The notes under the pieces were generated by a model. It was not told where the DNA came from. It saw only the letters and a program-made list of their open reading frames with translations, and ran no database searches. Positions 9,201 through 18,215 of a stretch of 43,311 nucleotides of DNA are shown piece after piece. Within the stretch, counting starts at the first letter, position 1. Every line of letters begins with the position of its first letter. Position numbers and translations under genes: made by a program. Location: the NCBI GenBank assembly GCA_022703585.1, contig JAKLDJ010000001.1, positions 504,695-548,005 on the forward strand, written 5' to 3'. Origin of the DNA: Candidatus Omnitrophota bacterium (GTDB taxonomy: Bacteria; Omnitrophota; Gorgyraeia; Zapsychrales; JAKLDJ01).

Positions 9201-9917
9201 AATTTAGCATCAAGTAAATACGGCGTCTCTTTCTCGGGTAATAAAATTGTCTGGAGTGCTTATATTGGTATGTACCAGGCCGTGGTCTATATGTACGACT
9301 TAGGGCTTGATGGGATCTTTGGCACGGCGGATGATTCGGGAGTTGTCCGGTTAACGCCCGGTACGACAGCATATCCGCATGATACATCTATTTCCGGCAA
9401 TAAGATTATTTGGAGACATATCTCAAAGGAACTTTACCTTTATGACCTTGGGCCTGACGGGATCTTCGGCACGGTGGATGACCTGCCCGAGAAACGTGTT
9501 GCCGTAGATACGCAGGATTTCTGGTTGGATGGGCACAGGGTTATTTATTCCGGCAATGATAATAGTATTTATTTAATCGATGTTAATTCGCCCCCTGTGA
9601 TGTCTCCTGTCGGTAGTAAGGTAGGTTATGCGAGACTGCTTCTTAGTTTTAGAGTCCTTGGCTCTGACCCGGATGGCGATACTTTGATTTATTCAGCGGA
9701 CGGTTTACCTCCGGGTGCCACATTTAATGCCGCAACCCAGACTTTTAGCTGGGTACCTCAGCTTGAAGATGTAGGAATTTATTACGTGACCTTTACAGCG
9801 ACTGATCCGTCCGGGGCTTTTGATTCAGAGGAAGTCCAGATTACAGTGAAGAAAAAGAAAATTGATCCAGGGCCCTTTCCTTTGCCGCATTACAGTCTCG
9901 GGACAATAGATCCGTAA
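6273..9917 (+). CDS. Secreted gingipain-like C25 peptidase with CARDB, beta-propeller and Ig-like domains
   Basis: This is a large exported cysteine protease of about 1214 residues. The ATG at 6273 follows AAAGGGA and gives a clean signal peptide (MKTRNAFYSF then a hydrophobic stretch ending IFASE); an in-frame TTG at 6246 lacks a ribosome-binding site. A C25-type propeptide is followed by the caspase-like C25 domain, with the catalytic pair in EASHGTG (His522) and NLACFTG (Cys559). Next come a CARDB-like Ig domain, about six repeats of the type YDLGPDGIFGTADDSG interleaved with GNKIVW strands (a TolB/WD-like propeller), and a cadherin/He-PIG-like Ig domain (DPDGDTL..GLPPGATF). A glycine run precedes the protease. 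It lacks a recognisable C-terminal sorting domain. It probably degrades extracellular protein; the substrate is unknown. Confidence 0.85.
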   Translation: MKTRNAFYSFLYPILISVFLLSFFPSSIFASEYILNLSVPQASSQSIKAPDGNDYLSYSFSGGSFTIDIGKPKLPVIYEKVAIPDDAKDVRVEVVSAKAHQEKLSNHIYPVPKPVVKKDSSGITYMDEEFFIDEGFYKNNKVFYPDLAVIKEVADMRGLRFAIVEIRPLQYNPSRKLLNITEEITLKITWASQTNSINTEKLEEDSFLKPLFRKLHNFGDAETIKSSNMEPDSLMKIFIEDAGGGGGGGGAPNHRPTDLLTATYTDYLIITANDFYNSPSIDLLANHRASAAGGGYQVSIVRLQDIYNTDFPDKNGTETNDQLVKMFIKYAYDHWNGSAPPLKFILLVGDAITDSNNLQVDAPYLVPTHISTEYAFGSRIATDYWYSCLGGNYPDYLNDTFDTAGDIAIGRFAVRTQQELERVTSKTINYETVFSDTPGDWRSKDVLLSGFGSDETSFLVDTRNFINSLRGNYLIPNYQEVPVEYRDDASKYSDDAAGSLAFREKIKSYFNEGSLMLIEASHGTGSQWHDGDHGFIFEASDIDLLTNTTMLPIVVNLACFTGIFDHQTAESLGESFLKNSDAGAIAFVGSSRSENTVAFELILGFSRELFDNNLRIGDALLNGKVDSALIYRLLNNLLGDPALDVARVKEQSTKPELSGSIHYFEIAENSVTFNLTIINSGLGDASNVSLDLYEGYPDQGGTRIPVVINPVPVVAGQEELSYEIEVPLWNPDYTGNIYLVIDGSDEIDELDEDNNISRELFYFWVSPFKVSYITGGGYEPAISGAKIVWTDHALTNNSLYLYDLGPDGISGTADDSEIVRLTEDLSYKYEAAIFGNKIVWTDERNGSADIYFYDLGSDGIFGTADDSGEVQLTTDASNQSHASISGNKMVWLDYRNGYYEIYFYDLGPDGTVGTADDSGEVRLTAYSSNKNSPLICGNKIIWADHRHGPSELYLYDLGPDGIFGTADDSGEVRITTNLASSKYGVSFSGNKIVWSAYIGMYQAVVYMYDLGLDGIFGTADDSGVVRLTPGTTAYPHDTSISGNKIIWRHISKELYLYDLGPDGIFGTVDDLPEKRVAVDTQDFWLDGHRVIYSGNDNSIYLIDVNSPPVMSPVGSKVGYARLLLSFRVLGSDPDGDTLIYSADGLPPGATFNAATQTFSWVPQLEDVGIYYVTFTATDPSGAFDSEEVQITVKKKKIDPGPFPLPHYSLGTIDP

Positions 9918-9963
9918 CATTAGGAGCATTTCTGGCTTTGTGATGCTGATTGATATTGAATAA

Positions 9964-9996
9964 GGGCGGCTGCCAATAATATGGCAGCCGCCCTTT
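9964..9996 (+). terminator. Intrinsic terminator after the C25 protease
   Basis: GGGCGGCTGCCA and TGGCAGCCGCCC form a perfect 12-bp stem around the loop ATAATA, followed by TTTGTT. It ends the protease transcript. Confidence 0.8.
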
Positions 9997-10218
9997 GTTA
10001 CCAAGGAGTTGGCTAAGCCGACCCGCCCAAAAGTGAATACGTGGGACAAAATCTCGCTGAGCGGGACTTCTTATGGCTGTTAACTTTATCGTGAAATCTC
10101 CAAAATTTGAATTTATGCTGTATAATAAAGAAGATTTTGGGAGAGATAATTGTTCAGCCTGCAGCTAGCAGACATAGCCAGGTAAGATTCTCCAGGTTCC
10201 CCGTTTTGGAATTCTAAA
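9997..10218. promoter_or_regulatory. Intergenic region with a probable -10 box before the SDR gene
   Basis: There is no gene here. A perfect TATAAT occurs near 10122-10127 (in CTGTATAATAAAG) about 90 bases before the SDR start. No convincing -35 hexamer lies 16-18 bp upstream, so the promoter call is tentative. Confidence 0.4.
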
Positions 10219-11775
10219 ATGAATGAAACCGAAAAACTTCTCGAATTGAAATACTCCGACGAGCAGATTCAGGAGTGTATCGCTTTGCTGCAAAGTTTTG
10301 TGGAGAATAGCGAACAATTGGCGCATTTGACCAAAGAGCAAAGGATTGCCCTTATTAATGCCGCCGGACGGCTCTCCCGGCCTGACCGTAACGAGATACG
10401 AAAACGAAACCGGGACTGCAAGCGTGTTGAAAAGAAAAAGATTATTAACTACGAAAGACGCGTTAGGGCTGAAACCGGCATTCGCTCTGCCCGTGAGGCT
10501 ACTGTCTTTACTGCGCCCGCACAGGTTTCTCACCGGGGCCTTGACTCGAGACAGGAGAGGCCGGAATTAATATCTCCCCGCAATTGCTATATCTGCAAGG
10601 CCGAATTTACCAGGGTGCATTTCTTTTATGACGCTATGTGCCCCGCCTGCGCCGAGTTTAATTATCAAAAACGTTTTCAGACGGCACCGCTTACGGGACA
10701 AGTAGCCCTGATTACGGGATCGCGTTTAAAGATAGGATACCAGGCGACATTGATGATGCTGCGTGCCGGGGCGAAAGTAATTGCCACCACGCGGTTTCCG
10801 GTTGATTCGGCTCTTCGTTATTCCCGCGAAAGCGATTTTGATCAATGGAAAAACCAACTGCATATTTACGGGCTGGACTTGCGCCACACGCCCAGCGTCG
10901 AGATTTTCTGCAACTTTATTGAACATCAATACGACCGCCTGGATTTACTCATCAATAATGCGGCACAAACGGTCCGGCGCCCACCGGGATTCTATGCGCA
11001 TTTGATGGAGAATGAAAATAAAAGATATGAAGACTTACCCGAAAACGTTCAAATGCTTCTTCGTCCTTTTAAAGAGTGCAAAGAAAAGATTTTGGCCGTT
11101 TCTCATAATGCCCCGGGGACCGATTTAACGCTTCCCGTTACCTGGAACGGAAAGGCGCCGGGAATCGGGATTTTTGCCTCGGCGAAACTCTCCCAGGTCC
11201 CGTATGCTTATGATCATACTTTGCCTGCGGAAAAAGTTTTCCCGAAAGGAGAAGTAGACGCTGATTTGCAGCAAGTGGACTTGCGCGAGATGAACAGCTG
11301 GCGGCTGCGCCTGGGCGACATACCGACGGCCGAAATGCTGGAGCTGCAATTGGTCAATTCAATCGCGCCGTTTGTGTTATGTAATCGGTTATCGGTCATG
11401 ATGAAACGGCAGAATACCGGAAAAAAACATATCGTGAATGTCTCCGCCATGGAGGGAAAGTTTCAGCGCTTTGTTAAAACCGACCGCCATCCGCACACCA
11501 ATATGGCCAAGGCAGCTCTCAACATGCTGACCCACACCTCGGCCAGTGATTTGGCTAAAAGCGGGATCTTCATGAATTCCGTGGATACCGGATGGGTAAC
11601 GGATGAAGACCCCCTCATTCTCTCCAAACGAAAACAGCAGATGCATGATTTTCAGCCTCCCTTGGATATCGTGGATGGCGCAGCCAGGGTGTGCGATCCG
11701 TTTTTCGACGGGATTTTAACCGGCAAGCATTGGTGCGGGAAATTCTTAAAAGATTATTTTCCGATTGCGTGGTAA
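10219..11775 (+). CDS. Atypical short-chain dehydrogenase/reductase with N-terminal zinc ribbon
   Basis: This 518-residue protein carries a Rossmann SDR domain in its second half. Before it lie about 110 residues of charged helical sequence and a likely zinc ribbon ([12 protein letters not shown]). The nucleotide-binding turn is [10 protein letters not shown], and LLINNAAQ is the NNAG-type motif. The catalytic serine strand is [11 protein letters not shown]. The usual YxxxK is TNMAK, so the lysine is kept but the tyrosine position is Thr. A roughly 120-residue insertion sits between NNAA and the serine strand. Loss of the Tyr makes a standard dehydrogenase reaction uncertain. It is followed closely by a small unknown gene. 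It starts at ATG with a weak TTGGA upstream. Confidence 0.75.
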   Translation: MNETEKLLELKYSDEQIQECIALLQSFVENSEQLAHLTKEQRIALINAAGRLSRPDRNEIRKRNRDCKRVEKKKIINYERRVRAETGIRSAREATVFTAPAQVSHRGLDSRQERPELISPRNCYICKAEFTRVHFFYDAMCPACAEFNYQKRFQTAPLTGQVALITGSRLKIGYQATLMMLRAGAKVIATTRFPVDSALRYSRESDFDQWKNQLHIYGLDLRHTPSVEIFCNFIEHQYDRLDLLINNAAQTVRRPPGFYAHLMENENKRYEDLPENVQMLLRPFKECKEKILAVSHNAPGTDLTLPVTWNGKAPGIGIFASAKLSQVPYAYDHTLPAEKVFPKGEVDADLQQVDLREMNSWRLRLGDIPTAEMLELQLVNSIAPFVLCNRLSVMMKRQNTGKKHIVNVSAMEGKFQRFVKTDRHPHTNMAKAALNMLTHTSASDLAKSGIFMNSVDTGWVTDEDPLILSKRKQQMHDFQPPLDIVDGAARVCDPFFDGILTGKHWCGKFLKDYFPIAW

Positions 11776-11805
11776 ATCAATTTTCTCCCGGCCAAAAATT
11801 TATCT

Positions 11806-12039
11806 ATGACCGAATTAAATGATCTTGGGGTGCAGCCGCTGGATGCGTTGATGACCCGGTTAAAATTGACGAATCATGACTTGGTGGCCGTCTCGGCTAA
11901 CCAGCTGACACACAAGATGGTGGCGAAAGGGCGAAAAGGCAGGAAGCTCACCGTCAATGCGCAGTATAAAATTCTTTCGGCGTTTCAGGCTTTGCGCCCG
12001 CAGAATCCGGTAACCCTTAAAGAACTTTTTAATTATTAA
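11806..12039 (+). CDS. Small conserved-looking protein of unknown function (77 aa)
   Basis: I do not recognise this family by name. The 77-residue product is soluble and basic in its centre (KMVAKGRKGRKLTV). Its helix pattern, with LTNHDLVAVSANQLTHKMV followed by a helix containing QYKILSAFQAL, recalls a small helix-turn-helix DNA-binding protein. It starts 30 bases after the SDR gene in the same direction and is probably cotranscribed with it. No ribosome-binding site of normal strength is visible. Coding is supported by codon use like the neighbours and by its tight spacing. Confidence 0.6.
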   Translation: MTELNDLGVQPLDALMTRLKLTNHDLVAVSANQLTHKMVAKGRKGRKLTVNAQYKILSAFQALRPQNPVTLKELFNY

Positions 12040-12067
12040 AAGACTTCCGCATTTTAATTCTGGAAAA

Positions 12068-12517
12068 ATGTATATGAACCTTAGAAAATTTTTTGCGCTG
12101 GTGTTTTTAATTAACGCTTTCGCTTTTCATGCTTACGCTGATCAGGATTTATCCCCGGGGCAGCTCAGTCGCCTCAAGGCGGCAAAAGGGCTGATCGGGG
12201 ATGCGGACAGCCGTTCACTGCAAGAAGCAGCCGATGAATTAAGAACATCCCCGGATACGGAGGGGGCGCTTCAAATTCTCGAGGCTGTTGCTGCAGTCTA
12301 TGTTGAGCTGGTGCGTGATTACGCACTTGATGATTCCACGGCGCGGGTACGCCTATTGGACAAGATCCGCATGAACATGGCGTATTTCCAGATGGGCGGC
12401 CCGGACAGCGAAGGGCCCCAGGAAAGCGATTTAAATATCTTGATCCGCCGGAAGCTTAAAGAACATTTGTCATCCGAGCTTAGGAATAATCCTAAGCTCT
12501 TTTATTCGCTGGAGTAA
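12068..12517 (+). CDS. Exported protein of unknown function (149 aa)
   Basis: An N-terminal signal peptide is clear: a basic start, a hydrophobic core (FFALVFLINAFAF) and a likely cleavage after HAYA. The mature part is about 125 residues, predicted mostly helical and acidic, with no cysteines or recognised motif, so it is probably periplasmic. An in-frame ATG two codons downstream (12074) is an equally possible start. It lies 28 bases after the small unknown gene and before a membrane protein. I cannot assign a function. Confidence 0.6.
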   Translation: MYMNLRKFFALVFLINAFAFHAYADQDLSPGQLSRLKAAKGLIGDADSRSLQEAADELRTSPDTEGALQILEAVAAVYVELVRDYALDDSTARVRLLDKIRMNMAYFQMGGPDSEGPQESDLNILIRRKLKEHLSSELRNNPKLFYSLE

Positions 12518-12592
12518 TGACGTCGAGGTTGGCTTAAAAGATATTTGGGCGGTATAAGATTGGCATAAATCCAAATCAGCCTCTTTAGCGGG

Positions 12593-14806
12593 ATGGGAAT
12601 GTTTAATTTCCTTTTATTCAATTTTTTTATTTTCTCTGCATATTATTGTTTAAGCTTGACCTTGGGGCTGGGCAGCTTGAGCGCGCGGTGGATTTTCTCC
12701 TGCCTCTTCTGGCTCAGCCAGGTTATTTTTACAGAATTGGTCCTTGGAATCAGCTCCTGCCTCTATCTTCCCGTTCTTATTTTGGTTAATTTTGGAATTT
12801 CGCTCGGTGTCTTAACTTACTCTTCGCGAAAGGCGCGGCTTTTTCCCGCGATTCGTAAAGACTCCCTTGACCTTAAGGCGGCCTTTCAAGAGATTTGTTC
12901 CCCGGAGAACAAATTTCTTTTAGGGGTCATCGGATTTGTGCTCGTTTGGTTTGTGCTCGCCGCGTATTATCTGCCGCCGCGAGGCGGGGCAGATGACATT
13001 TACTACCACCTGCCTTCCCCGTACGAATTCATCATCAGGCATAAGATTGAATTGATCCCGGTCTTTCAGTTCCGTTACCAGTTTGCCTTTCCGCTCAATG
13101 CCGAGTTGTTGTTTATGTGGCCGGCAATATTCTTTCATAATCAGAAATGGGTGGATTTTGTGCAGGTGGTTGTTGCCGGGACGGGAAGCTTAACAGTCTA
13201 TGGCTTGGCACGGGTTTTTGGGCAGGGACGGAGAATAGCTTTCTTTGTCGCCGCGCTGTTTTTTCTATCACCGGTGGTTTTGCATCAGGCAGAAAGCAAT
13301 TACATCGATATTATTACCAACACCTTTTTCCTGATGGGTCTTTATTTTTCGTGGCAGTTTTACCACGCCGGAAAAAGGCCTTTTCTTTACGCGGCTGCCG
13401 TCGCCGGAGGGGCTCTGGTGGGGATGAAATATCTCTGGGTCTTCTTTTGGGTTGGCCTCCAGGGATTTATTTTTCCGCGCATTCGGCAGGTTCGCAGTCT
13501 TGACAGGATTCTTTATCTTTTGATTGTTGTGATGCTTGGCGGGTTTTGGTATTTTCGGAACTGGGTGGTTTTGGGAAATCCGGTTTATCCGATTGATATT
13601 CTTCAGAAGGATTTAGGCGTCTTTTTTAGCGGCCAGGTCCACGGGTCTTTCTTCCAGGCAGCGCAGGAGTTCTTTCAGAAGATGTATATGCTGTATTGGG
13701 AAGATTTGGGCCTGGGGACTTTCAACGGAGGATATGGCCTGGTCTTTTGGGGGATCGCTTTTCCTTGCTGGCTGTATGTCCTTTGGCAGGCATGGCGGGA
13801 TTGGCGTGTCAAAAGACGCTGGGTGTTTTTGTTTTTCTGGGCTCAAGTGATTTTTGGGTTTGGGTGGATTTTGCTCAATCCGCCGGTTGAAATGCAATGG
13901 ACTCCTCGCTGGTGGATTTTTGTTGTTGCCATCGGTTTGCTGGCCATGGCGGAGGTTATGCGGATTTTTCAAAAGGAACGGCTCCTTGTTTCTTTTATCC
14001 GCTTCTATTCGCTGATGGGGGCGGTGTTGTCGGTCATGCTTTTGTCGGTGTCGGTTCTGCCCAATTACCGGTTGGCTCCGGTAATCAAAGACCGCCGGCA
14101 AGGGCGAGTATTGTCAGAGTTTAAATATTATAAGAATTCTTGCTGGTTCTTGCCCACTATGCGGTTTGTCGCGGAACCTTTGGACTGGTTGACCCAAACG
14201 GGGCCGGGCTTGTCCTGCTACCTGGCGGCAGATTTTTCTTCTTATTGGGTTACGAATATTTATGGAACCAGGTTTCAGAACCGCGTATGGAATTTTGAAA
14301 AACACCCCACGCAGGGGCCGGATGTGTATATTTATCAGATCTTTGAGAATGAAGAGATTAAGTACATCGGCAAGAAGATTGAATTGCCCGAGGTTGTTTC
14401 TGACCCGCAATTTATTCTGATTACCCAAACACCCGTCTCGTATCTTTTTATCCGGGAATCGTCTTTGAATCAGGGTGATCGCCGGGAACGATTGCTTCGT
14501 TATTATGAAATGACTTTTTACGATATTTTGAAAGAAGCAAGAAATTTAAGGGTTGCCCTGAAGACGGATGTGCCCATTATAGCTTGCGACTTTTGGGGAT
14601 ATGGACTGCGATACCTCGAAATGAGAGGAGAGATCACAAATCCGGTGTTTTGGGTGCCTCCCGGGTTTAAAGGGGAGATTGCGCGAAAACAGCGCGCGAA
14701 AATAATATATAGCGTTAATAGCCCTTTGGCGGGCTATAGGTCCAAGAATGTCTTTCAGAAAGGCGCAGGACCGATGAGGTTTATTCTCTATGAAAATGAA
14801 CTTTAG
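12593..14806 (+). CDS. Polytopic membrane protein, GT-C-like glycosyltransferase candidate
   Basis: This is a 737-residue protein with about a dozen hydrophobic helices in the first 500 residues and a soluble C-terminal part. The motif GGADDIYYHLPSPYEF comes early (about residue 130). Its acidic pair lies in the first non-cytoplasmic loop, as in ArnT/PMT-type GT-C glycosyltransferases, which use lipid-linked sugar donors. The resemblance is architectural, so the activity is inferred. Starts at 12593 and 12599 are both possible; GCGGGA upstream is a weak ribosome-binding site. A possible 50-codon gene overlaps its 3' end. Confidence 0.65.
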   Translation: MGMFNFLLFNFFIFSAYYCLSLTLGLGSLSARWIFSCLFWLSQVIFTELVLGISSCLYLPVLILVNFGISLGVLTYSSRKARLFPAIRKDSLDLKAAFQEICSPENKFLLGVIGFVLVWFVLAAYYLPPRGGADDIYYHLPSPYEFIIRHKIELIPVFQFRYQFAFPLNAELLFMWPAIFFHNQKWVDFVQVVVAGTGSLTVYGLARVFGQGRRIAFFVAALFFLSPVVLHQAESNYIDIITNTFFLMGLYFSWQFYHAGKRPFLYAAAVAGGALVGMKYLWVFFWVGLQGFIFPRIRQVRSLDRILYLLIVVMLGGFWYFRNWVVLGNPVYPIDILQKDLGVFFSGQVHGSFFQAAQEFFQKMYMLYWEDLGLGTFNGGYGLVFWGIAFPCWLYVLWQAWRDWRVKRRWVFLFFWAQVIFGFGWILLNPPVEMQWTPRWWIFVVAIGLLAMAEVMRIFQKERLLVSFIRFYSLMGAVLSVMLLSVSVLPNYRLAPVIKDRRQGRVLSEFKYYKNSCWFLPTMRFVAEPLDWLTQTGPGLSCYLAADFSSYWVTNIYGTRFQNRVWNFEKHPTQGPDVYIYQIFENEEIKYIGKKIELPEVVSDPQFILITQTPVSYLFIRESSLNQGDRRERLLRYYEMTFYDILKEARNLRVALKTDVPIIACDFWGYGLRYLEMRGEITNPVFWVPPGFKGEIARKQRAKIIYSVNSPLAGYRSKNVFQKGAGPMRFILYENEL

Positions 14807-14948
14807 TCTTCCAAGCCCTAAGAGGGTTCTTATTCTTGTCGTTATTTGGTCTGCGTGTTTGCACTTTTCCATTCACATCAATCAATATTCTTATGGCGTT
14901 TTGAAATTTATTGATTTCTGGGTGCGGCTTTTAACTGGAAAAATATGA
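14796..14948 (+). CDS. Possible small membrane peptide (50 aa) overlapping the upstream gene
   Basis: An ATG inside the last codons of the preceding gene opens a 50-codon frame in another phase. It begins MNFSLPSPKRVLILVV and contains a hydrophobic segment (VLILVVIWSACLHF), a His/Asn-rich middle and a basic end. The 11-base overlap would allow translational coupling. No independent ribosome-binding site is evident, so it may be chance. Confidence 0.35.
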   Translation: MNFSLPSPKRVLILVVIWSACLHFSIHINQYSYGVLKFIDFWVRLLTGKI

Positions 14949-15081
14949 CGGGTGTTGTATCACTCGCTGTTAGCGACGGAAATTTCGGTGGTTATCCGCA
15001 TTCTTCTTAATCGACCGGTATTTCTCCCAAAATGAGTAGTACTTTATAGGATTTTTCTTAAGAAACTCGGATGGAATAACG

Positions 15082-16830
15082 CTATTTCTTTTTCTTTCCC
15101 TGTTCTATTTTGGCGAGCTGATCGCGAAGTGTGATGGTGCGGTTAAAGACAAGATTGCTCGAGGTTGTATCCGGATCCACGCAAAAGTATCCCAAGCGTT
15201 CGAATTGATAAAGATTCCCCGCTGCAGCATTCGCCAGGCAAGGTTCCACGCGGCAATCCTTTAAAATCTCCAAAGATTTAGGATTAACGAAGGCGGTAAA
15301 ATCTTTTTCTTCCGCTTCCTCATTCGGATTATCTTTTGTGAAAAGATAATCATACAAGCGCGCCTCGGCTGCGATGGCGTGTGCGGCAGACACCCAATGG
15401 ACGGTGGCTTTGACTTTTCTGCCGTCGGCAGGATTATTGCCTCCGCGGGTGGAGGGGTCATAGGTGCAATGCAATTCGATAATCTCTCCGGTCGCGGGAT
15501 CCTTGGTTATATTCTCGCATTTTAGGAAGTAGGCATAGCGCAGCCGCACTTCTTTTCCCAGCGACAGGCGGAAGAAGTCCTTGGACGGGTTTTCCCGGAA
15601 GTCATCTTGTTCAATATAAATAACTTTTGAAAGCGGGATCTGGCGCGTGCCGGCGCTTTCGTCTTCGGGATTATTAACTGCCTGGAGCATTTCTGTTTTT
15701 TCTTCCGGGTAATTATCGATAATGACTTTAAGCGGTTTTAAAACCGCCATCACCCGTAAAGCGCGCCGGTTCAAGTCTTCTCTTAAACAATGTTCCAAGA
15801 ATGCGATATCAACTACACTTTCCACCTTGGAAACGCCGATACGTTCGCAAAAGGTGCGTATGGCTTCGGGCGTGTAGCCGCGGCGGCGCAGGCCGGATAA
15901 AGTGGGCATCCGGGGGTCATCCCAGCCGCGGACAAAATTCTCTTCGACCAGGCGCAACAATTTTCGTTTGCTTAAAACGGTAAAATTGATATTAAGCCGC
16001 GCAAATTCGATTTGCTGCGGATGACAAGAAGTTTTTAGCGCGTTTAAGAACCAGTCATAAAGCGGACGGTTATTTTCAAACTCAAGCGTACAAATGGAAT
16101 GGGTGATGCCTTCAATTGAATCCGAAAGGCAATGGGCGAAATCGTACATTGGATAAATACACCATTTATTTCCGGTTCGGTGATGATCCGATTTTTTAAT
16201 GCGATAAATTGTCGGATCGCGCAGGTTAATATTAGGCGAACTCATGTCGATTTTGGCGCGCAGGACCCGGCTGCCTTCTTCGAATTCTCCGGTACGCATA
16301 CGCTCGAACAAACTCAAGTTTTCTTCAACGGAACGGTTACGAAAAGGGCTTTCTTTGCCCGGCTCGGTTAATGTCCCGCGGTACTGGCGGATTTGCTCGC
16401 CTGTCAAATCGTCGACGTAGGCCAACCCTTTTTTAATCAGCATAACGGCGTATTCGTAAATCTTATCGAAATAATCGGAGGCGTAGAATTCCTTATCTTT
16501 CCAGTCAAATCCCAACCATCGGACATCCTCACGGATGGAGTCGACGTATTCAATATCCTCTTTAGCGGGATTGGTATCGTCAAAACGCAAATGGCAAATG
16601 CCGTTGTTCTCTTTGGCAATGCCGAAATTAAGGCAAATGGATTTGGCGTGGCCGATGTGAAGATAGCCGTTGGGTTCCGGCGGGAAACGGGTTGTGACAC
16701 GGTTACCGTTTTTCCCGCTTTTTAGGTCTTCGGAAACGATCTCGCGGACAAAGTCCAAAGAGCGGTCTTCTTTGGGCGCGGGTTCTTTACCGCTGGGTTC
16801 AGAAGGTTTCTTGACGTTATCTTCCGGCAT
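15082..16830 (-). CDS. glnS: Glutaminyl-tRNA synthetase
   Basis: This class I enzyme charges tRNA-Gln directly with glutamine. It is about 582 residues when started at the ATG at 16830. The HIGH motif ([10 protein letters not shown]) is at residues 56-65 and the KMSKS-type motif VLSKRK at 285-290. Two beta-barrel anticodon-binding domains make up the C-terminal half. An upstream in-frame start at 16902 would translate a GC-rich palindrome ([11 protein letters not shown]) and is rejected. The N-terminal ~25 residues are Pro/Lys/Glu-rich and poorly conserved. It is convergent with the upstream plus-strand genes. Its presence with tRNA-Gln in the window suggests the indirect Glu-tRNA-Gln amidation route is not needed. 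Confidence 0.95.
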   Translation of the reverse strand: MPEDNVKKPSEPSGKEPAPKEDRSLDFVREIVSEDLKSGKNGNRVTTRFPPEPNGYLHIGHAKSICLNFGIAKENNGICHLRFDDTNPAKEDIEYVDSIREDVRWLGFDWKDKEFYASDYFDKIYEYAVMLIKKGLAYVDDLTGEQIRQYRGTLTEPGKESPFRNRSVEENLSLFERMRTGEFEEGSRVLRAKIDMSSPNINLRDPTIYRIKKSDHHRTGNKWCIYPMYDFAHCLSDSIEGITHSICTLEFENNRPLYDWFLNALKTSCHPQQIEFARLNINFTVLSKRKLLRLVEENFVRGWDDPRMPTLSGLRRRGYTPEAIRTFCERIGVSKVESVVDIAFLEHCLREDLNRRALRVMAVLKPLKVIIDNYPEEKTEMLQAVNNPEDESAGTRQIPLSKVIYIEQDDFRENPSKDFFRLSLGKEVRLRYAYFLKCENITKDPATGEIIELHCTYDPSTRGGNNPADGRKVKATVHWVSAAHAIAAEARLYDYLFTKDNPNEEAEEKDFTAFVNPKSLEILKDCRVEPCLANAAAGNLYQFERLGYFCVDPDTTSSNLVFNRTITLRDQLAKIEQGKKKK

Positions 16831-16869
16831 ATACTTTTTATTCTTTGGGCTAATAGGGGTTTCAATTTC

Positions 16870-16905
16870 TCGGGGGCCCCGCCTGACGGCGGGGCCCCGC
16901 ACGAG
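16870..16905. repeat. GC-rich palindrome upstream of glnS
   Basis: GGGGCCCCGCC (16873-16883) and GGCGGGGCCCC (16888-16898) pair perfectly around TGAC, and flanking CTCG/CGAG can extend the stem. It lies in the glnS 5' region, between divergent transcripts. There is no T-run on either side, so a terminator role is doubtful. Confidence 0.6.
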
Positions 16906-17022
16906 TCAATTCACTAATATACCAAAGATCATCAGAAATAAAAGATTTTTCTTTTGGAGAAGGTACGAAATATCTCGGGCCTGAGAAACAAGTGCGTTTT
17001 TGTCCAGGGCCGGCGATAATTC

Positions 17023-17050
17023 TTGATATTTAACAGACGTCCTATATAAT
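17023..17050 (+). promoter_or_regulatory. Sigma-70-type promoter for the DUF1646 gene
   Basis: TTGATA (17023-17028) is separated by 16 bp from a perfect TATAAT (17045-17050). The start codon of the next gene lies about 85 bp downstream. Confidence 0.65.
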
Positions 17051-17136
17051 AATTTCGTTTGTGCCATCAAATGGTTTTTAATCACGCCGATTCCTTATAA
17101 CAAAGTTTTTTCTTATTCCTAGAGGGTAAAAGAGAA

Positions 17137-18168
17137 ATGATCTTATGCTACGCGGGATTATTTGCAATCCTGGCCATGGTCTTGGTGCTGCCTTTTTTGA
17201 TAAAGAAGATCGAGCAAGAGCTGGAACTCTTTCTTTTCCTTATGGGCTGTGCCGCGGTAACTGTTTCTGCGCAGTGGAATGCCCATCTCATTAAAGAGGC
17301 TCTCTTAGAGCCTGTTAAGATAACTCTGGCAGTCCTTGTCGCCGGATTTCTTTTTCAAAGACTTCAAGCGTCCATCGCAGGCCATGTGGAAAGAATCTCC
17401 CGCACCATCGGGATAAAGGCATTTGCTTTTCTGATGATTGCAGGCCTAGGATTCCTCTCGAGTGTGATAACTGCCATTATCGCTTCCCTGATCTTAGCCG
17501 AGGTTATTCATTACTTGAAGGTTGAACGAAAAACCGAGATTAAGCTCGTTATCCTTGCCTGTTTTTCTATAGGGTTCGGCGCAGCATTAACACCGATCGG
17601 AGAGCCCCTTTCAACCATCGCTATCGCAAAGCTAAAAGGCCAGCCGTACGAGGCTGATTTCTTTTTCCTTGCCAAACACCTGGGGCAGTATATACTTTCT
17701 GGTGTTCTGATCTTTGGCCTGCTTGGCATGATCGTATCTCCTGCGCACTATCAGAAAGGCACGGGATTACGAGAGGACAAGAGAGAAGGCGCAAAGGACA
17801 TATTCATAAGAACGGGTAAAGTTTATCTTTTTATCATGGCGCTCATTTTCTTGGGAAGCGGTTTTAAGCCGATCATCGATGCCTTTATTTCAAAAGTGCC
17901 CTATCGCGGACTTTATTGGATCAATATGATTTCAGCTGTTTTGGATAATGCCACTCTTGCTGCAGCCGAAATAGGGCCAGCCTTAGGGATTCTTCAGATC
18001 AAGGCCGCTCTCTTGGGGCTGTTGATATCGGGTGGAATGTTGATTCCGGGCAACATCCCTAATATTATTTCGGCGGGAAAACTGAAAATAAAAAGTTCGG
18101 AATGGGCGGCATTTGGCGTCCCGTTGGGCTTGATTGTTATGACAATATATTTCTTTCTATTAAAATAA
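17137..18168 (+). CDS. DUF1646-family membrane transporter (putative cation transporter)
   Basis: This 343-residue polytopic membrane protein has about ten hydrophobic segments and matches the DUF1646 layout from memory of the family. The ordered motifs are FSIGFGAALTPIGEPLSTIAI in the middle and DNATLAAAEIGPAL and GGMLIPGNIPNIISAGKL near the end. Paired re-entrant-like motifs of this kind resemble the ArsB/NhaD ion-transporter superfamily, so an ion antiport role is likely, but the substrate is unknown. It has its own promoter and is followed by a Fur-family regulator 47 bases downstream, which suggests a metal-related role (inference). Confidence 0.75.
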   Translation: MILCYAGLFAILAMVLVLPFLIKKIEQELELFLFLMGCAAVTVSAQWNAHLIKEALLEPVKITLAVLVAGFLFQRLQASIAGHVERISRTIGIKAFAFLMIAGLGFLSSVITAIIASLILAEVIHYLKVERKTEIKLVILACFSIGFGAALTPIGEPLSTIAIAKLKGQPYEADFFFLAKHLGQYILSGVLIFGLLGMIVSPAHYQKGTGLREDKREGAKDIFIRTGKVYLFIMALIFLGSGFKPIIDAFISKVPYRGLYWINMISAVLDNATLAAAEIGPALGILQIKAALLGLLISGGMLIPGNIPNIISAGKLKIKSSEWAAFGVPLGLIVMTIYFFLLK

Positions 18169-18215
18169 GATAAAATAAGAAGCGGCTTAAATATTACTTG
18201 CCAACTTCACCAACT

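Noticed and set aside
8650-9480. DNA-level tandem repeats as a non-coding repeat locus
   Set aside because: They are in frame and encode propeller blades of the C25 protease.
13613-14101. 162-codon antisense frame inside the GT-C-like membrane protein gene
   Set aside because: Translation is Pro/His/Gln-rich, typical of the complement of a hydrophobic gene.
16831-16902. N-terminal extension of GlnRS
   Set aside because: The 24 added residues translate a GC palindrome and GlnRS proteins do not carry such a segment.
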